Source: CAWFXC01 sp963819735 (lineage in GTDB: Bacteria > Actinomycetota > Acidimicrobiia > IMCC26256 > DASPTH01). Taken from it: a stretch of 64,000 nucleotides of DNA. The notes below the pieces were generated by a model. The model had not been told where the DNA came from, made no database searches, and saw nothing but the letters and a program-made list of their open reading frames with translations. Positions 1-9,414 of the stretch are shown piece after piece. The DNA lies in contig CAWFXC010000005.1 of NCBI GenBank assembly GCA_963819735.1, positions 558,001 through 622,000 of the forward strand, read 5' to 3'. Position 1 is the first letter of the stretch, and each line of letters starts with the position of its first letter. The translations under genes and the position numbers were made by a program.

Positions 1-319
1 GGAAGCCGTCGAGCTCGGCCCGGGTAGGGAGCTCGCCGTAGATGAGGAGCCACGAGGTCTCGAGGAAGGAGGGGTTGGGCACGTTGACAAGGTCTTCGAT
101 CGCGATGCCCCGGTAGCGCAGGATGCCGGCCTCGCCGTCGATGAACGTGATCGCCGACTCGCACGATGCGGTGTTGACGAACGCGTTGTCGAGGGTGACG
201 GCACCGGTGAGCCCGCGGAGCTTGGCGATGTTGATGCCGCGCTCGCCTTCGGATCCGACGACGACCGGGAGCTCGATCTCGCGGTCACCATCGTGGAGTA
301 CGGCGGGCGTTTCGCTCAT
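1..319 (-). CDS. gltA: Citrate synthase, N-terminal part (runs off the left edge)
   Basis: Condenses acetyl-CoA and oxaloacetate in the TCA cycle. Only the first ~106 residues are in the window. They carry the typical N-terminal citrate synthase signature: NTASCESAITFIDG, then GILRYRGIAIEDL, then a FLETSWLLIYGELPT block. The ATG at 319 is preceded by a strong GAGGAGGAG Shine-Dalgarno, which fixes the start. The catalytic His and Asp residues lie beyond the window, so activity cannot be judged. It is divergent from the mannosyltransferase-like gene, with about 100 bp between them that must hold both promoters. Confidence 0.9.
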   Translation of the reverse strand, partial: MSETPAVLHDGDREIELPVVVGSEGERGINIAKLRGLTGAVTLDNAFVNTASCESAITFIDGEAGILRYRGIAIEDLVNVPNPSFLETSWLLIYGELPTRAELDGF

Positions 320-419
320 GGGATCTCCTCCTCGTCAGCGCCACAGAGTACCCGGCGACACCCGGAGTTCCCCGAGACAGGGGCACGGTCGCGGCGGCGC
401 GCTGGCGTACGGTGTCGCG

Positions 420-1506
420 GTGTCGGTCAGTGAACGCGACCTGTCGGAATCGGGCCCGACCGCCGGGCGCGTCTCCGCACTGCGAGCGGCGTTCCCGTGG
501 ACGGGGGTGGTCGCGCCATGGCTGCTGTCCCGCGTGATCTCGATCGTGGTGCTCATGGTGGCGGTCAACGACCCGACCCGCGGCTCGCGCTTCGATCAGG
601 TCGCGACGCTGCTGGGACGGTGCCTTCTACCTCGACATCGCGCGGAACGGCTACGGGCCGGTGGCGGTGCCGTTCCCGAAGTGGCCGTTCTTCCCCGGGC
701 TCCCGGCCGTCATCCGGTTGCTGAGCGAGTTCGCCGACGACAAGACCGCCATCTTCGTGCTGAACCAACTGGTGTTCCTGGTGGCGTTGGCCGGCCTCTA
801 CCGCCTGGCTCGCCGCCACGGCACGCCGCGGGTCGCGTCACTCGCGGTGTGGTCGCTGGCGCTGTTCCCGGCATCGTTCGTGTTCTCGATGACGTACCCG
901 TCGGCCATCTTCCTGGCCGCGTCGGTGTGGGGCTTCGTGCTGGTGGAGGACCACCTCGACCTCGCCGCCGGCATCCTCGCCGCCGGCGCGGCGATGGTGC
1001 GGCCCAACGGGTTGGTCGTCGCGCTGGCGTTGATCGTGGCGGTGCGGTCGTGGCGGCGGGCACTGCTGGTCGCGGGGCCGGTGGTGATCGCGGTGGCCGC
1101 CTGGTGCTGGTACTGCGCCGACCGCACCGGGGACGCCTTCGTGTTCCTCACCACCAAGGCCCGCTGGCAGGAGATCACGCTCGTCGGGCTGTTCCAGGGC
1201 CACGTGAAGTGGTCGGTGCTGCCGCACCTGGTCCTCGCGTTCGCGGCGCTGGCCGTGCTCGTCGTGCAGCGGAAGCGGCTGCCGGTGGCGTGGCTGGTGT
1301 TCGCAGTGATCTACCTCATCCCGTCGTTGCAGCTGGGCATGGTGGGGGTGGGCCGCTACGCCAACGAGTGCTTCCCACCCTTCGTGGCCGCGGGCCAGAT
1401 CCTCGACCGATGGCCCCGGCGGGCCTACGTGGCCGCGCTGGGGTTGTCGACGGTCGGGCTCGTCCTGTTCGCGTTCGTCGCCGGCCGCTACGAACTGGTG
1501 CCCTAG
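420..1506 (+). pseudogene. PIG-V-like (GT76) mannosyltransferase, frameshifted
   Basis: Polytopic membrane protein resembling PIG-V/GT76 mannosyltransferases that use polyprenyl-phosphate sugars. The N-terminus begins at GTG 420 (VSVSERDLSES) and reads through the first membrane helix to about base 611. The rest continues in the next frame from base 613 with WDGAFYLDIARNGYGP, a luminal loop typical of the family, followed by about seven hydrophobic helices. One extra base near 612 reconciles the halves into ~361 residues. Whether this is real inactivation or a base-call error cannot be decided here. An internal ATG at 661 would give only a truncated protein lacking helix 1 and the WDG motif. 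Confidence 0.72.
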
Positions 1507-1580
1507 CGCGCGGTGGTTTCGCGCCACGTGGTGTCGCGCGAGGCGCGGTCGCACGGCGTGCGGCCGCGCGGTGTGCGTTC

Positions 1581-2036
1581 ATGCAGGGCGGGCTCAACCA
1601 ATTCCGGCCGACTGCCGATGAACGCGTCATGGATCTCATCGCTGCCACGGGAGTCCGTACCCTGCCGATCGCCGCCGGCTTCCTCATCGGGATCGGCGCC
1701 TTCGCGGCCTGGATCTCCTGGATGGTGAAATCGACGCCGCCGGTCCGCACCGTCGGCAAGCTCCCGGCTCCGCTGCCGTTGCCGACGCCGATCCCGCTCT
1801 CGCCCGCCCGGCGCGCTTTGGTGTCGCCGCCGGTGGCCGATGTTGCGCCCGCGCCCGAGCCCACGATCGATCTCCGGGAGGACGATCGGGTCCACGTCGT
1901 GCGCGCCGGCGCGTTCTGCCCGGTGCAGGGAGCCTTCGGGGTCACGGCCACCGGCGCCGAGGTCGAGTGCACGAGCATCGCCGGGGCCCGGCCCCGCTGG
2001 CTCAAGCGCCGTCCGGTGTTCGCCGAGAGCGCCTGA
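1581..2036 (+). CDS. Small single-pass membrane protein, function unknown
   Basis: About 151 residues from ATG 1581; ATG 1629 is an alternative giving 135 residues, and neither has a clear ribosome site. A single hydrophobic helix (about residues 28-50, LPIAAGFLIGIGAFAAWISW) is followed by a proline-rich linker. The ~40-residue C-terminal segment has the pattern GAFCPVQGAFGVTATGAEV then C, ending in RPRWLKR. Similar Cys-Gly-x-G-x-T-x-x-G tails end many actinobacterial exported proteins, but I know of no assigned role. It meets the NIPSNAP-like gene tail to tail. Confidence 0.6.
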   Translation: MQGGLNQFRPTADERVMDLIAATGVRTLPIAAGFLIGIGAFAAWISWMVKSTPPVRTVGKLPAPLPLPTPIPLSPARRALVSPPVADVAPAPEPTIDLREDDRVHVVRAGAFCPVQGAFGVTATGAEVECTSIAGARPRWLKRRPVFAESA

Positions 2037-2037
2037 G

Positions 2038-2787
2038 CTACTCGAGCACGCTGTCGTCGAGGGGTGCCTCGGCCGGCCCGCACAGGGTGCCCGGGGCCGG
2101 GGTCATGAGCTCCTCGCGCCAACGGGTGGTCCACGTGCGGGCCAACTGGTGCCAGGCGGCGAACCGCGGATCGCCGTCGACCCCGGATGCCGACGCCACG
2201 CCGCGCGCGACGTCGCGCGCCTTGCCCGCCCGCACGTGGTCTTCGGCCTCGGTGGCCCACACCGTGCACACCTCGTAGTCGTTCATCATGATCTCGTAGA
2301 GGCCCACCAACTCGTGGCCGTAGTCGGCCAGCAACGGGGCACGGACTTCGCGCACCGCGGCGAGGTAGTCGAGCGCGGAGCCCGGGACCACCTCGGTGAG
2401 CTCGTGCACGAACAGACTTCCTTGCACGCCGTCGGCGGCCAACGACGCCATGTTCGGGCAACCGGGGGCGGCGGCGAGCAAGCGGTCGAACCCGCCGGAT
2501 CGGTACTCGTAGGCCGTCGTCCACCAGCCCTCGAGATGGGCGTTGGTCGTGCGCTTCATGCCCAGCCGGTCGATCTTGCCGTACCAGCCCTCCCACCCGT
2601 CCGGGATCTCCCAGATGTTGATCACCTGCGGCCACCGACCGGTGATCCCCATCGTGTACCAGGTGCCGAGGAGCTCGAAGTCGACCTTCTCGTGGCCGGC
2701 CTGGGCCTTGGCGTGCTCCATGTAGTTCCACTGGTGCTGGGCGCGGATGTCGATGATCTCGTGCAGGAACAGGTCACGGTCGGTCAC
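2038..2787 (-). CDS. NIPSNAP-like dimeric alpha/beta-barrel protein
   Basis: 249 residues from GTG 2787. It resembles NIPSNAP-family ferredoxin-fold proteins: an LLGTWYTMGITGRWPQVINIW strand-loop followed by a second repeat around residues 105-165. No catalytic residues are assignable. It is the last gene of a four-gene minus-strand operon (SDR, alcohol dehydrogenase, MBL hydrolase, this gene), starting 4 bases after the hydrolase stop. This suggests an accessory role in the same oxidation pathway, perhaps on a hydrophobic substrate. That role is inferred from context. Confidence 0.6.
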   Translation of the reverse strand: MTDRDLFLHEIIDIRAQHQWNYMEHAKAQAGHEKVDFELLGTWYTMGITGRWPQVINIWEIPDGWEGWYGKIDRLGMKRTTNAHLEGWWTTAYEYRSGGFDRLLAAAPGCPNMASLAADGVQGSLFVHELTEVVPGSALDYLAAVREVRAPLLADYGHELVGLYEIMMNDYEVCTVWATEAEDHVRAGKARDVARGVASASGVDGDPRFAAWHQLARTWTTRWREELMTPAPGTLCGPAEAPLDDSVLE

Positions 2788-2791
2788 TTGG

Positions 2792-3532
2792 TCATCCGCC
2801 CATCAGGGTGTGCCACTGGTCGAGGCTGTGGATCCGGAACACGATGTTCCGCTCGCGCGTCACGCCCATCGTGGCCGACGGATCCTGCGAGTAGAGGTGA
2901 CCGGGATAGAGGATCGTGGAGTCGGGCACGGTGGCGAGCCGCTGGGTGAGGCTCTCGTACATCGCGTCGGGATCGGAGCCCGGGAGGTCGGTGCGCCCGC
3001 AGCCGTCGAGGAACAGCGTGTCGCCGGCGATGAGCTTGCCGGCCACCACGAAACACTGACTGCCAGGGGTGTGCCCCGGGGTGTGCATCAACGTGATCGG
3101 GATCTCACCGACGTGTACGACGTCGCCACTGTTGTGCACCGTGAGATCGGAGTCGGACACGCCGGTACCGCGCTTGACCCACTCGGCTTCGTCGCGTTGC
3201 ACGTGGATGGGCGCGGCCATGCCGTCGATCGCGAGCAGTTCGCGCAGCCCCTCGATCGAGTAGCCCATGATGTCGCCGCCGCAGTGATCGGCGTGATAGT
3301 GCGTGGCGAGCACGCCGGTGAGGCGGAAGCCGTCGGCGTCGAGCAGCTCGACCAACTCCTGTACGCCATACGCGGGATCGACGGCGACGGCTTCGCCGGT
3401 CTCGCGGTCGCCTACGAGGTAGACGAAGTTCACCATCTGGCGCGCGATCGGGTCGTCGGTCGCGAAGTCGCGTCCGGCGAGGAGTTGACGGAAGTAGAGA
3501 CGGTCGTTGTCGGTGTTCGCGGTCGTGCTCAT
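2792..3532 (-). CDS. Metallo-beta-lactamase-fold hydrolase (glyoxalase II-like)
   Basis: 246 residues. The zinc-binding motif HYHADH is at residues 78-83, followed by the third metal His in LMHTPGHTPGS, the bridging Asp in AGDTLFLDGCGRTD and a late YPGH. This is the complete set for a two-metal MBL hydrolase of the hydroxyacylglutathione-hydrolase / persulfide-dioxygenase type. The ATG at 3532 overlaps the stop of the upstream alcohol dehydrogenase as ATGA, so the two are translationally coupled. The substrate is unknown; thioester or other hydrolysis downstream of the dehydrogenases is plausible. Confidence 0.85.
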   Translation of the reverse strand: MSTTANTDNDRLYFRQLLAGRDFATDDPIARQMVNFVYLVGDRETGEAVAVDPAYGVQELVELLDADGFRLTGVLATHYHADHCGGDIMGYSIEGLRELLAIDGMAAPIHVQRDEAEWVKRGTGVSDSDLTVHNSGDVVHVGEIPITLMHTPGHTPGSQCFVVAGKLIAGDTLFLDGCGRTDLPGSDPDAMYESLTQRLATVPDSTILYPGHLYSQDPSATMGVTRERNIVFRIHSLDQWHTLMGG

Positions 3533-4770
3533 CGGAAGTCGAATGCCACCTTGATCGCGCCGGTGTCGCGTTGCTCGGCGATGGTTGTGAACGCGGCGCG
3601 CCAGTCGGCGAGCCGAAATGTGTGGGTGAGCATGGGCGCGATGTCGACGCGGCCGTCGGCCGCGAGGTCGAGGTAGTGCTGCAGCCCGTGCTTGCGCACG
3701 CCGTCGACCTCCTCGATGCCGAACGTGTTGGATCCGACGACGTTGACCTCGCGGAAGTACCACGGCGACCACTCGAACCGGCCCGCGGCGTGAACGCCGC
3801 TCACCGCGAGGGTGGCGCGCGGCGCGAGCACCCGGAGCGCGACCTCGAGCGTGCCCGGCGAGCCGACGGTGTCGTAGGCGGCGTCGATGCGACCGGGGTG
3901 GGTGATCGGCAGACCCGCCCACGGCTTCAGGACGGTGGCCCCCGACCACTCGGCCAGCGCGACCACGAGCTCCTCGTCGGTCTGGTCGGCCGCGATCACG
4001 TGGGCGCCGAGCTTCCGCGCCAGCGCTTGTTGCGCGGGGTGCAGCACCACTGCGGCAACGTCGACCGTCGGGTAGAGCGCGCCGAGGATCGCGACGGCCG
4101 AGGTGCCGAGCGCGCCGCCGCCCCACACCAGCGCGCGCCCACCGGCTGGCGGGGGATGTCGAGTGATTGAGTGGAGTGACACCGCGAACGGGTCGGCGAG
4201 CACCGCGACCTCGTCGGGGAGACCGTCGGGTACGGGGATCGCCTGCGACACGTGCGCGGGCATGAGGTCGGCGAACCCACCGGTGGCGTCGCTCGAGTTG
4301 CCGGTGTGGATGCCCGGCGCGAGCCGACCCCGGGTGAAGTTCCAGCACAACGAGAAGTCGCCGGCCGCGCACGCGGGGCACACCGGATCGATGCCGCGTG
4401 GTGCGCACGACAGCCAGCACTGCAGCACCACGCGGGTGCCGGGCTCGAGGTCGTGCACCGCGGGACCCACTTCGACGACGTCGGCCACCACCTCGTGCCC
4501 CAGTACCTGCGGGAAGGAGATGAACGCGGTCATCGAGAAGTCGGTGGCGTCGCCGCCCATGTCCATGAACACCTGCTTGGCGTCGGAGCCGCAGATTCCG
4601 GTGAGCCGGGGCCGCAGCACGACCCAGTCGGGGGCGAGGATGGCCGGGTCGGGCAGGTCGCGCAGCGCCATCGGCGTGGCCGCCAGCCCGGCGAGGAGCG
4701 GGTTGGCGGACTGCGGCGCGGGTGCCGGCGGCGTGAACTTCGGGTCGTCGCCGAACACCAGGGCCTTCAC
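3529..4770 (-). CDS. Zinc-dependent alcohol dehydrogenase (MDR family)
   Basis: 413 residues. Catalytic-zinc ligands: Cys60 in TGICGSD and GHE at 91-93. A Cys-rich structural-zinc lobe (Cys at about 119, 123, 132, 135 and 143) follows. The nucleotide-binding glycine motif is VWGGGALGTSA near residue 215. The N-terminal ~50 residues are longer than in most medium-chain dehydrogenases. It is coupled by 4-bp overlaps both to the upstream SDR and to the downstream MBL hydrolase, so a stepwise oxidation pathway is likely. The NAD(P) preference and the substrate are not visible. Confidence 0.88.
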   Translation of the reverse strand: MKALVFGDDPKFTPPAPAPQSANPLLAGLAATPMALRDLPDPAILAPDWVVLRPRLTGICGSDAKQVFMDMGGDATDFSMTAFISFPQVLGHEVVADVVEVGPAVHDLEPGTRVVLQCWLSCAPRGIDPVCPACAAGDFSLCWNFTRGRLAPGIHTGNSSDATGGFADLMPAHVSQAIPVPDGLPDEVAVLADPFAVSLHSITRHPPPAGGRALVWGGGALGTSAVAILGALYPTVDVAAVVLHPAQQALARKLGAHVIAADQTDEELVVALAEWSGATVLKPWAGLPITHPGRIDAAYDTVGSPGTLEVALRVLAPRATLAVSGVHAAGRFEWSPWYFREVNVVGSNTFGIEEVDGVRKHGLQHYLDLAADGRVDIAPMLTHTFRLADWRAAFTTIAEQRDTGAIKVAFDFR

Positions 4771-5579
4771 GGTCGCTCATCCTCGCGCGCCGGACGGAGC
4801 CGGCCCATGAGGTCGAGGAACGCTTGGGGGTCGGTGGTCTTGCCGACCACGATGTCGTGCTGCGAGCCCATGCCGCCGGGGAGATCGGGTGGTGCGTAGA
4901 ACTCGAAGCCCGTCGTGGTGATGGCGGCGACGATCGACGCCGCGCACTCGGCCGCGGGTACGAGCGGACCGTCGTAGGCCGCGGCGTCGTTGCCGGGCTG
5001 ATCCCATATTTCCGTATCGATCGGGCCGGGCAGCACCAACTTCACCTCGACGCCACTGCCGTGCAGGTCGATGGCCATGACCTCGCTCCAGCCGCAGAGC
5101 GCGAACTTGCTCGCGCAGTAGGACGCCTCCTGCGCGATCCCGATCCGGCCCCCGAGGCTGGCGACGTTGACGACGACACCCGACCGGCGCGCCAGCCACC
5201 GGGGAAGGAGCGCGAGCGTCATGCGCACCGGGGCGTGGAAGTTCACGTCCATCACGCGCGTCACGTCGACGCCGGTGAGCCGCGGTACCGGGATGCGTCC
5301 GGGCATGCCGGCGTTGTTGATCAGGCCGTCGACCCCGCCGAACGCGTCGGCGGCTTCGCGCGCGACGGCTTCGGCGCGATCGAGATCGGCGAGATCAGCG
5401 GTGAACGCGCGCGACGCAGGTGCGTGCACGCGGCACTTTTCGAGCACGGCGTCGAGCCGATCGGCGCGTCGGGCGACGAGCCCGACGGTGGCGCCGCGCG
5501 CGGTGAGCATCGGGGCGAGTGCCGCACCGATGCCCGACGACGCGCCCGTGACCAGGAAGGTGGAACCTTTGATCCTCAC
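4767..5579 (-). CDS. Short-chain dehydrogenase/reductase
   Basis: 270 residues, a classical SDR. The cofactor motif TGASSGIG is at 11-18, NNAG at 88-91, and the catalytic Ser near 141 precedes Y154-x-x-x-K158 in ASYCASKFA. Arg at the end of beta-2 (VARRADRL) suggests NADP(H). It is the first gene of the SDR / ADH / MBL / NIPSNAP operon and overlaps the next gene by 4 bp. The operon promoter should lie in the ~70 bp between this start and the L,D-transpeptidase stop, unless it is read through from there. Confidence 0.87.
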   Translation of the reverse strand: MRIKGSTFLVTGASSGIGAALAPMLTARGATVGLVARRADRLDAVLEKCRVHAPASRAFTADLADLDRAEAVAREAADAFGGVDGLINNAGMPGRIPVPRLTGVDVTRVMDVNFHAPVRMTLALLPRWLARRSGVVVNVASLGGRIGIAQEASYCASKFALCGWSEVMAIDLHGSGVEVKLVLPGPIDTEIWDQPGNDAAAYDGPLVPAAECAASIVAAITTTGFEFYAPPDLPGGMGSQHDIVVGKTTDPQAFLDLMGRLRPAREDERP

Positions 5580-5649
5580 CCGAACCTGATCCTCACCCGA
5601 ACTTGATCCTCACGCGATCATCCTCCGATCAGCTCGTGCGAGGTACCGC

Positions 5650-6462
5650 TCAGGCGACGATGTCGACCGGAGTTCCGAGCGGGAGCTGCTTCGCCAGCAT
5701 CGTGATCGCCGCGTTGTCCATGCGCACGCAGCCGTGGGTCGCGTCCTTGCCGAGCACCGACGGATCGTTGTTGCCGTGGATGCCGATTTCGGCGTCGCCC
5801 CCCTCGAACGTGTCGAGCGCGTCGGAGTGACTCGACAGCCCGTAGGCATACGGCCCGTAGACCGTGGTGGGATCGGGCGCCTGGATCAGCACCCGGAGGT
5901 AGTAGGTGCCGGTCGGCGTGGGCGTGGGCTTGCTCGCGTCGGGGAGCGGCGGGTTGGTGGCCCCGACCGCGACCGGGCCCTGGTAGATCGGCTGGCCATG
6001 GTTGGTGACGGTGATCGTGTGGGCACCGAGGGCGACCACGATGTGGAACGTGTTCTGCGTGATGTCGACATCGGACGCCTTGACCCAACCGGTGCTGCCG
6101 TTCGGGCGCACCGGGAGCAGGACCTGCACCCACCCGTCCTGCTGCGACTGCACGAGGAAGACCTGCGCCACCTTCGACGTAGGCACCTGCGGATCGACGA
6201 GCCAGGGGTTGGGGAGCTGCTGCGCGGGCTGCAGTGACTGCGGCGTGGCGTAGATCCCGACGGTGGTGACAGTGGGCTTCGCGGTGGCGATGAACGTGAC
6301 GTACGGATTCGGCGCGACGGTCGTGGTCGGGGCCGGAGGCGCGGGGCTACCGGCCGGGGCGGCACTTCCGCCGCCACCCCCGCCACAACTCGCGAGCAGC
6401 AGCACGCACGTGCACACGATCGCGGCTGCGCCCGGCAGTGGGAGAAGACGGCTGCGACGCAC
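5650..6462 (-). CDS. L,D-transpeptidase lipoprotein (YkuD domain)
   Basis: 270 residues from GTG 6462. It forms 3-3 peptidoglycan cross-links or attaches proteins to the wall, outside the membrane. Basic residues and a hydrophobic segment end in a lipobox LLASC, followed by a Gly run and a Pro/Thr linker. Residues ~60-125 form an SH3-like module (GWVQVLLPVRPNGSTGWV). The YkuD domain carries H229-GNN and the catalytic H243-G-C245 in THGCVRM. It is divergent from the glycosylase gene, with only ~48 bp between the starts. Confidence 0.9.
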   Translation of the reverse strand: MRRSRLLPLPGAAAIVCTCVLLLASCGGGGGGSAAPAGSPAPPAPTTTVAPNPYVTFIATAKPTVTTVGIYATPQSLQPAQQLPNPWLVDPQVPTSKVAQVFLVQSQQDGWVQVLLPVRPNGSTGWVKASDVDITQNTFHIVVALGAHTITVTNHGQPIYQGPVAVGATNPPLPDASKPTPTPTGTYYLRVLIQAPDPTTVYGPYAYGLSSHSDALDTFEGGDAEIGIHGNNDPSVLGKDATHGCVRMDNAAITMLAKQLPLGTPVDIVA

Positions 6463-6510
6463 CGCTCGGAGACTACCGGCCTGCTCCCGGCGGTAGCCGT
6501 CGGCGCTACG

Positions 6511-7143
6511 GTGCCCGACGTGGCGAATCGGGCAGATGTGGTCGAAGCGAGCGCGGAGCTGGCGCGCACGCAACCCGCGTTCCGGGCGATCGTGGAGTCG
6601 GCCGGTCCGGCCGGGCTGCGGCGGGCGCGCCCTCGCCACACGTACTTCTCGGAATTGGTGCGGGAGATCTGTTTCCAACAACTCGCGGGTGCCGCCGCGC
6701 GCACCATCCACGGACGGCTGGTGGCCGCGCTCGACGGCAACCCGACCCCCGAATCGGTGCTCGCGCTGCCCGTCGACCAGCTCCGGGCCGCGGGATTGTC
6801 GGCCAACAAGGCGGCGTCGATCCGTGACCTGTCCGACAAGGTGCTGGCCGGCGAGGTGCAGCTCGATCGGCTCAGCCGCTTGCCCGACGCCGAGATCGTC
6901 CGCGAGCTCACCCTGGTGAGGGGAATCGGGCGCTGGACCGCGGAGATGTTCCTCATGTTCCAGCTCGGGCGGCTCGACGTGTGGCCGGTCGACGACCTCG
7001 GCGTGCGCAAGGGGTACGCGCGTCTCTACGGCCTGGTGCCGCCGCCCACCGCGCGCGAGCTCGAACCGCTGGGCGACGCGTTCCGACCGCACCGTTCGAT
7101 CGCGGCGTGGTACTGCTGGCGGGCGGCCGACACCCAGCTCTGA
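6511..7143 (+). CDS. AlkA-type DNA-3-methyladenine glycosylase (HhH-GPD)
   Basis: 210 residues from GTG 6511. Base-excision repair enzyme removing alkylated purines. The helix-hairpin-helix LVRGIGRWTAEMFLM spans about 135-149. The catalytic-Asp loop WPVDDLGVRKG follows at 158-168, with D162 the likely catalytic Asp. There is no Cys cluster, so it is not the iron-sulfur endonuclease III type. At 210 residues it is the short form lacking the N-terminal TBP-like domain of E. coli AlkA. It is followed tail to tail by the DUF6624 gene. Confidence 0.88.
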   Translation: MPDVANRADVVEASAELARTQPAFRAIVESAGPAGLRRARPRHTYFSELVREICFQQLAGAAARTIHGRLVAALDGNPTPESVLALPVDQLRAAGLSANKAASIRDLSDKVLAGEVQLDRLSRLPDAEIVRELTLVRGIGRWTAEMFLMFQLGRLDVWPVDDLGVRKGYARLYGLVPPPTARELEPLGDAFRPHRSIAAWYCWRAADTQL

Positions 7144-7149
7144 CCAGAC

Positions 7150-7638
7150 TCAGCTCCGATCGGAGCGGGCGCGCCACTGCTCGGCCATGGTGGCCGCGTG
7201 CTCGGTGAACTTCGGGAGCCCGAGGCGCAGGCGGCGCGCGTCGACCGCGGCGGGATCGTCGACCGGCCACGGCACCAGATCGCCGCGCTCGTCGAGCACG
7301 AACTGCGATCCGTAGAGCTGATCGCGCCCGTCGGCCATGCGGACCCGGTCGAGAAGGTACGCCAGGTGCACGGGATCGGCGTCGCCGTACGCGACCGCGC
7401 CTTCGAGTGCCTCGAGGCAGCGCTTCTGCAGCCCGACGTCTTCGATCGCCCGTTGGGTGACGAGCCACGCCGCGCGCGAGCCGTCGGCACCGACCAGCGC
7501 GTACCCCGGCCAGCACTCGTAGTCGTCGAGGATCTCCCAGAGGCGTTCCGCGTCGCGCGGATCGCGGGGTGCGTGGTCGGCCATCGCGAGCAGCTCGTCG
7601 CGGAGTGCGGGGTCACGAATTTCCCGGGAGCCGGGCAC
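7150..7638 (-). CDS. DUF6624 family protein
   Basis: 162 residues from GTG 7638. It has the pattern I associate with DUF6624: an aromatic-Pro-Gly segment (YECWPGYALVG), a QKRCLEAL helix, then LAYLLDRVRMADGRDQLYGSQ. The conserved DR and YGSQ positions are all present. No biochemical function is established for the family. It is a lone gene between convergent alkA-like and divergent ABC-F genes. Confidence 0.7.
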   Translation of the reverse strand: MPGSREIRDPALRDELLAMADHAPRDPRDAERLWEILDDYECWPGYALVGADGSRAAWLVTQRAIEDVGLQKRCLEALEGAVAYGDADPVHLAYLLDRVRMADGRDQLYGSQFVLDERGDLVPWPVDDPAAVDARRLRLGLPKFTEHAATMAEQWRARSDRS

Positions 7639-7728
7639 GAGCCGAGGATACGCTGACGCGGTGTAGCTGACGGTTCCGCTCGTGCCCGCCCACCCGGGTT
7701 CCTCCTCTCTTCCCCTCGGGATCGTCCT

Positions 7729-9414
7729 ATGCCGTCTGCCTCCGCCTCCTCGTCATCCGCTGGCTCGTTCTCGCTCGTCGCCCGCGATCTCGCGCTCGAG
7801 CGGGGCAGCTTCACCGTGCTCGACGGCGTCGACCTTGCCGTCGGCCCCCGCACCCGGCTCGGCGTCGTGGGGCCGAACGGCGTGGGCAAGACCACGTTGC
7901 TGCGTCTCCTCACCGGCGCGGTCGCGCCCGACCGTGGGAGTGTCGTCCGCACGCGCGCCACCCTCCGGGTCGGCTACCTCCCGCAGGAACCCGACCGTGG
8001 CGACGAGACCCTGCTGGCGTTCCTGAGCCGCCGCACCGGGGTTGCCGCAGCCGAAGCCGAGCTCGAACGCGCCGCGGCTGCGCTGGGCGGTGACGGGAAC
8101 GACGGCGGCCCTGATCCGGCGGACGTGTACGACGCCGCGCTCGACGACTTCCTCCGGGCCGGCGGCCCCGACCTCGACGCGCGCGCCCGCACGGTGTGTG
8201 CCGACCTCGGCTTGCCCGAAGCGTCGCTCGACGTCGCGACGGCGCGATTGTCGGGTGGGCAGGCGGCGCGCGCGTCGCTGGCCGCGATCCTGCTCAGCCG
8301 GTTCGACGTGTTCCTCCTCGACGAACCGACCAACGACCTCGACTTCGCGGGCCTGGCCCGGCTCGAGACGTTCCTGGACGAGTTGGCCGGCGGCGTGGTC
8401 ATCGTGAGCCACGACCGCGCGTTCCTCGAACGCACCGTGCTCCGGGTGCTCGAGCTCGACGAGCACACGCGACGCGGCACCGAGTTCGGGGGTGGATGGT
8501 CCGGCTACCTCGACGCGCGCGCGACGGCGCGCCGTCACGCGGAGGAGGACTACGAGTCGTACCGATCCGAACGCGATCGGCTGCAGTCGCGCGCGCGGAC
8601 GCAACGGCAATGGTCGGTGCAGGGCGCGGCGAAGGCGAAGCGCGATCCCAACGAGAGGGACAAGAACATCCGCCAGTTCAAGGTCGCGACCTCCGAGAAG
8701 GTGGCGGCGAAGGCCAAGGCGACCGAGCGCGCCATCGCCCGCCTCGACGCGGTAGAGAAGCCGTGGGAGGGCTGGGACCTGCGCTACCAACTGGCGGGCG
8801 CGCCGCGCAGCGGCGACGTCGTGATGCGCCTGCGCGGCGCGGTGCTGGAACGCGGCAGCTTCCGGCTCGGCCCCGTCGACCTCGAGATCGGCTGGGGGGA
8901 GCGGGTCGGGATCGTCGGGCCGAACGGGTCGGGGAAGACCACGTTGCTCCTGGCCCTGCTCGGCCGTCTGCCGCCGACGGCGGGGGAGCGGTGGATCGGC
9001 CCCGGCGTGGTGGTGGGGGAGATGGACCAGGCCCGCGAGGCGTTCGCCGGCAGTGGGAGCCTGCTCGACGGCTTCGTGCAGGCGACCGGCCTACTCGTGC
9101 CCGACGCCCGCTCGCTGCTGGCCAAGTTCGGCCTCGGCGCCGACCACGTGGTGCGCCCGAGCAGCACGCTCTCACCGGGTGAGCGGACCCGTGCGGTGCT
9201 CGCCCGCTTCGCCGCGCAGGGCGTGAACTGCCTGGTGCTCGACGAGCCGACCAACCATCTCGATCTGCCCGCCATCGAGCAGCTCGAGCAGGCGCTCGAG
9301 GGCTACGAGGGCACCTTGCTCGTGGTCACGCACGACCGCCGGTTGTTGGAGACGGTTCGGCTCACGCGCGCGATCGAGGCGACCGGCGCCGAGGTCGAGG
9401 TCAGCGCGCGGTGA
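7729..9414 (+). CDS. ABC-F family ATPase (ribosome-associated type)
   Basis: 561 residues, two ATP-binding cassettes and no membrane helices. Walker A motifs are at 48-56 (GPNGVGKTT) and ~398 (GPNGSGKTT). The signatures are LSGGQAARASLA near 174 and a weaker LSPGERTRAVLA near 482. Both Walker B regions read LLDEPTN or VLDEPTN. Between the cassettes, residues ~245-330 are charged and helical, the P-site tRNA interaction motif linker of ABC-F proteins, which act on stalled ribosomes or confer resistance to ribosome-targeting antibiotics. The exact subfamily is not assigned. The 3' end overlaps the convergent DUF427 gene by 14 bp. Confidence 0.9.
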   Translation: MPSASASSSSAGSFSLVARDLALERGSFTVLDGVDLAVGPRTRLGVVGPNGVGKTTLLRLLTGAVAPDRGSVVRTRATLRVGYLPQEPDRGDETLLAFLSRRTGVAAAEAELERAAAALGGDGNDGGPDPADVYDAALDDFLRAGGPDLDARARTVCADLGLPEASLDVATARLSGGQAARASLAAILLSRFDVFLLDEPTNDLDFAGLARLETFLDELAGGVVIVSHDRAFLERTVLRVLELDEHTRRGTEFGGGWSGYLDARATARRHAEEDYESYRSERDRLQSRARTQRQWSVQGAAKAKRDPNERDKNIRQFKVATSEKVAAKAKATERAIARLDAVEKPWEGWDLRYQLAGAPRSGDVVMRLRGAVLERGSFRLGPVDLEIGWGERVGIVGPNGSGKTTLLLALLGRLPPTAGERWIGPGVVVGEMDQAREAFAGSGSLLDGFVQATGLLVPDARSLLAKFGLGADHVVRPSSTLSPGERTRAVLARFAAQGVNCLVLDEPTNHLDLPAIEQLEQALEGYEGTLLVVTHDRRLLETVRLTRAIEATGAEVEVSAR

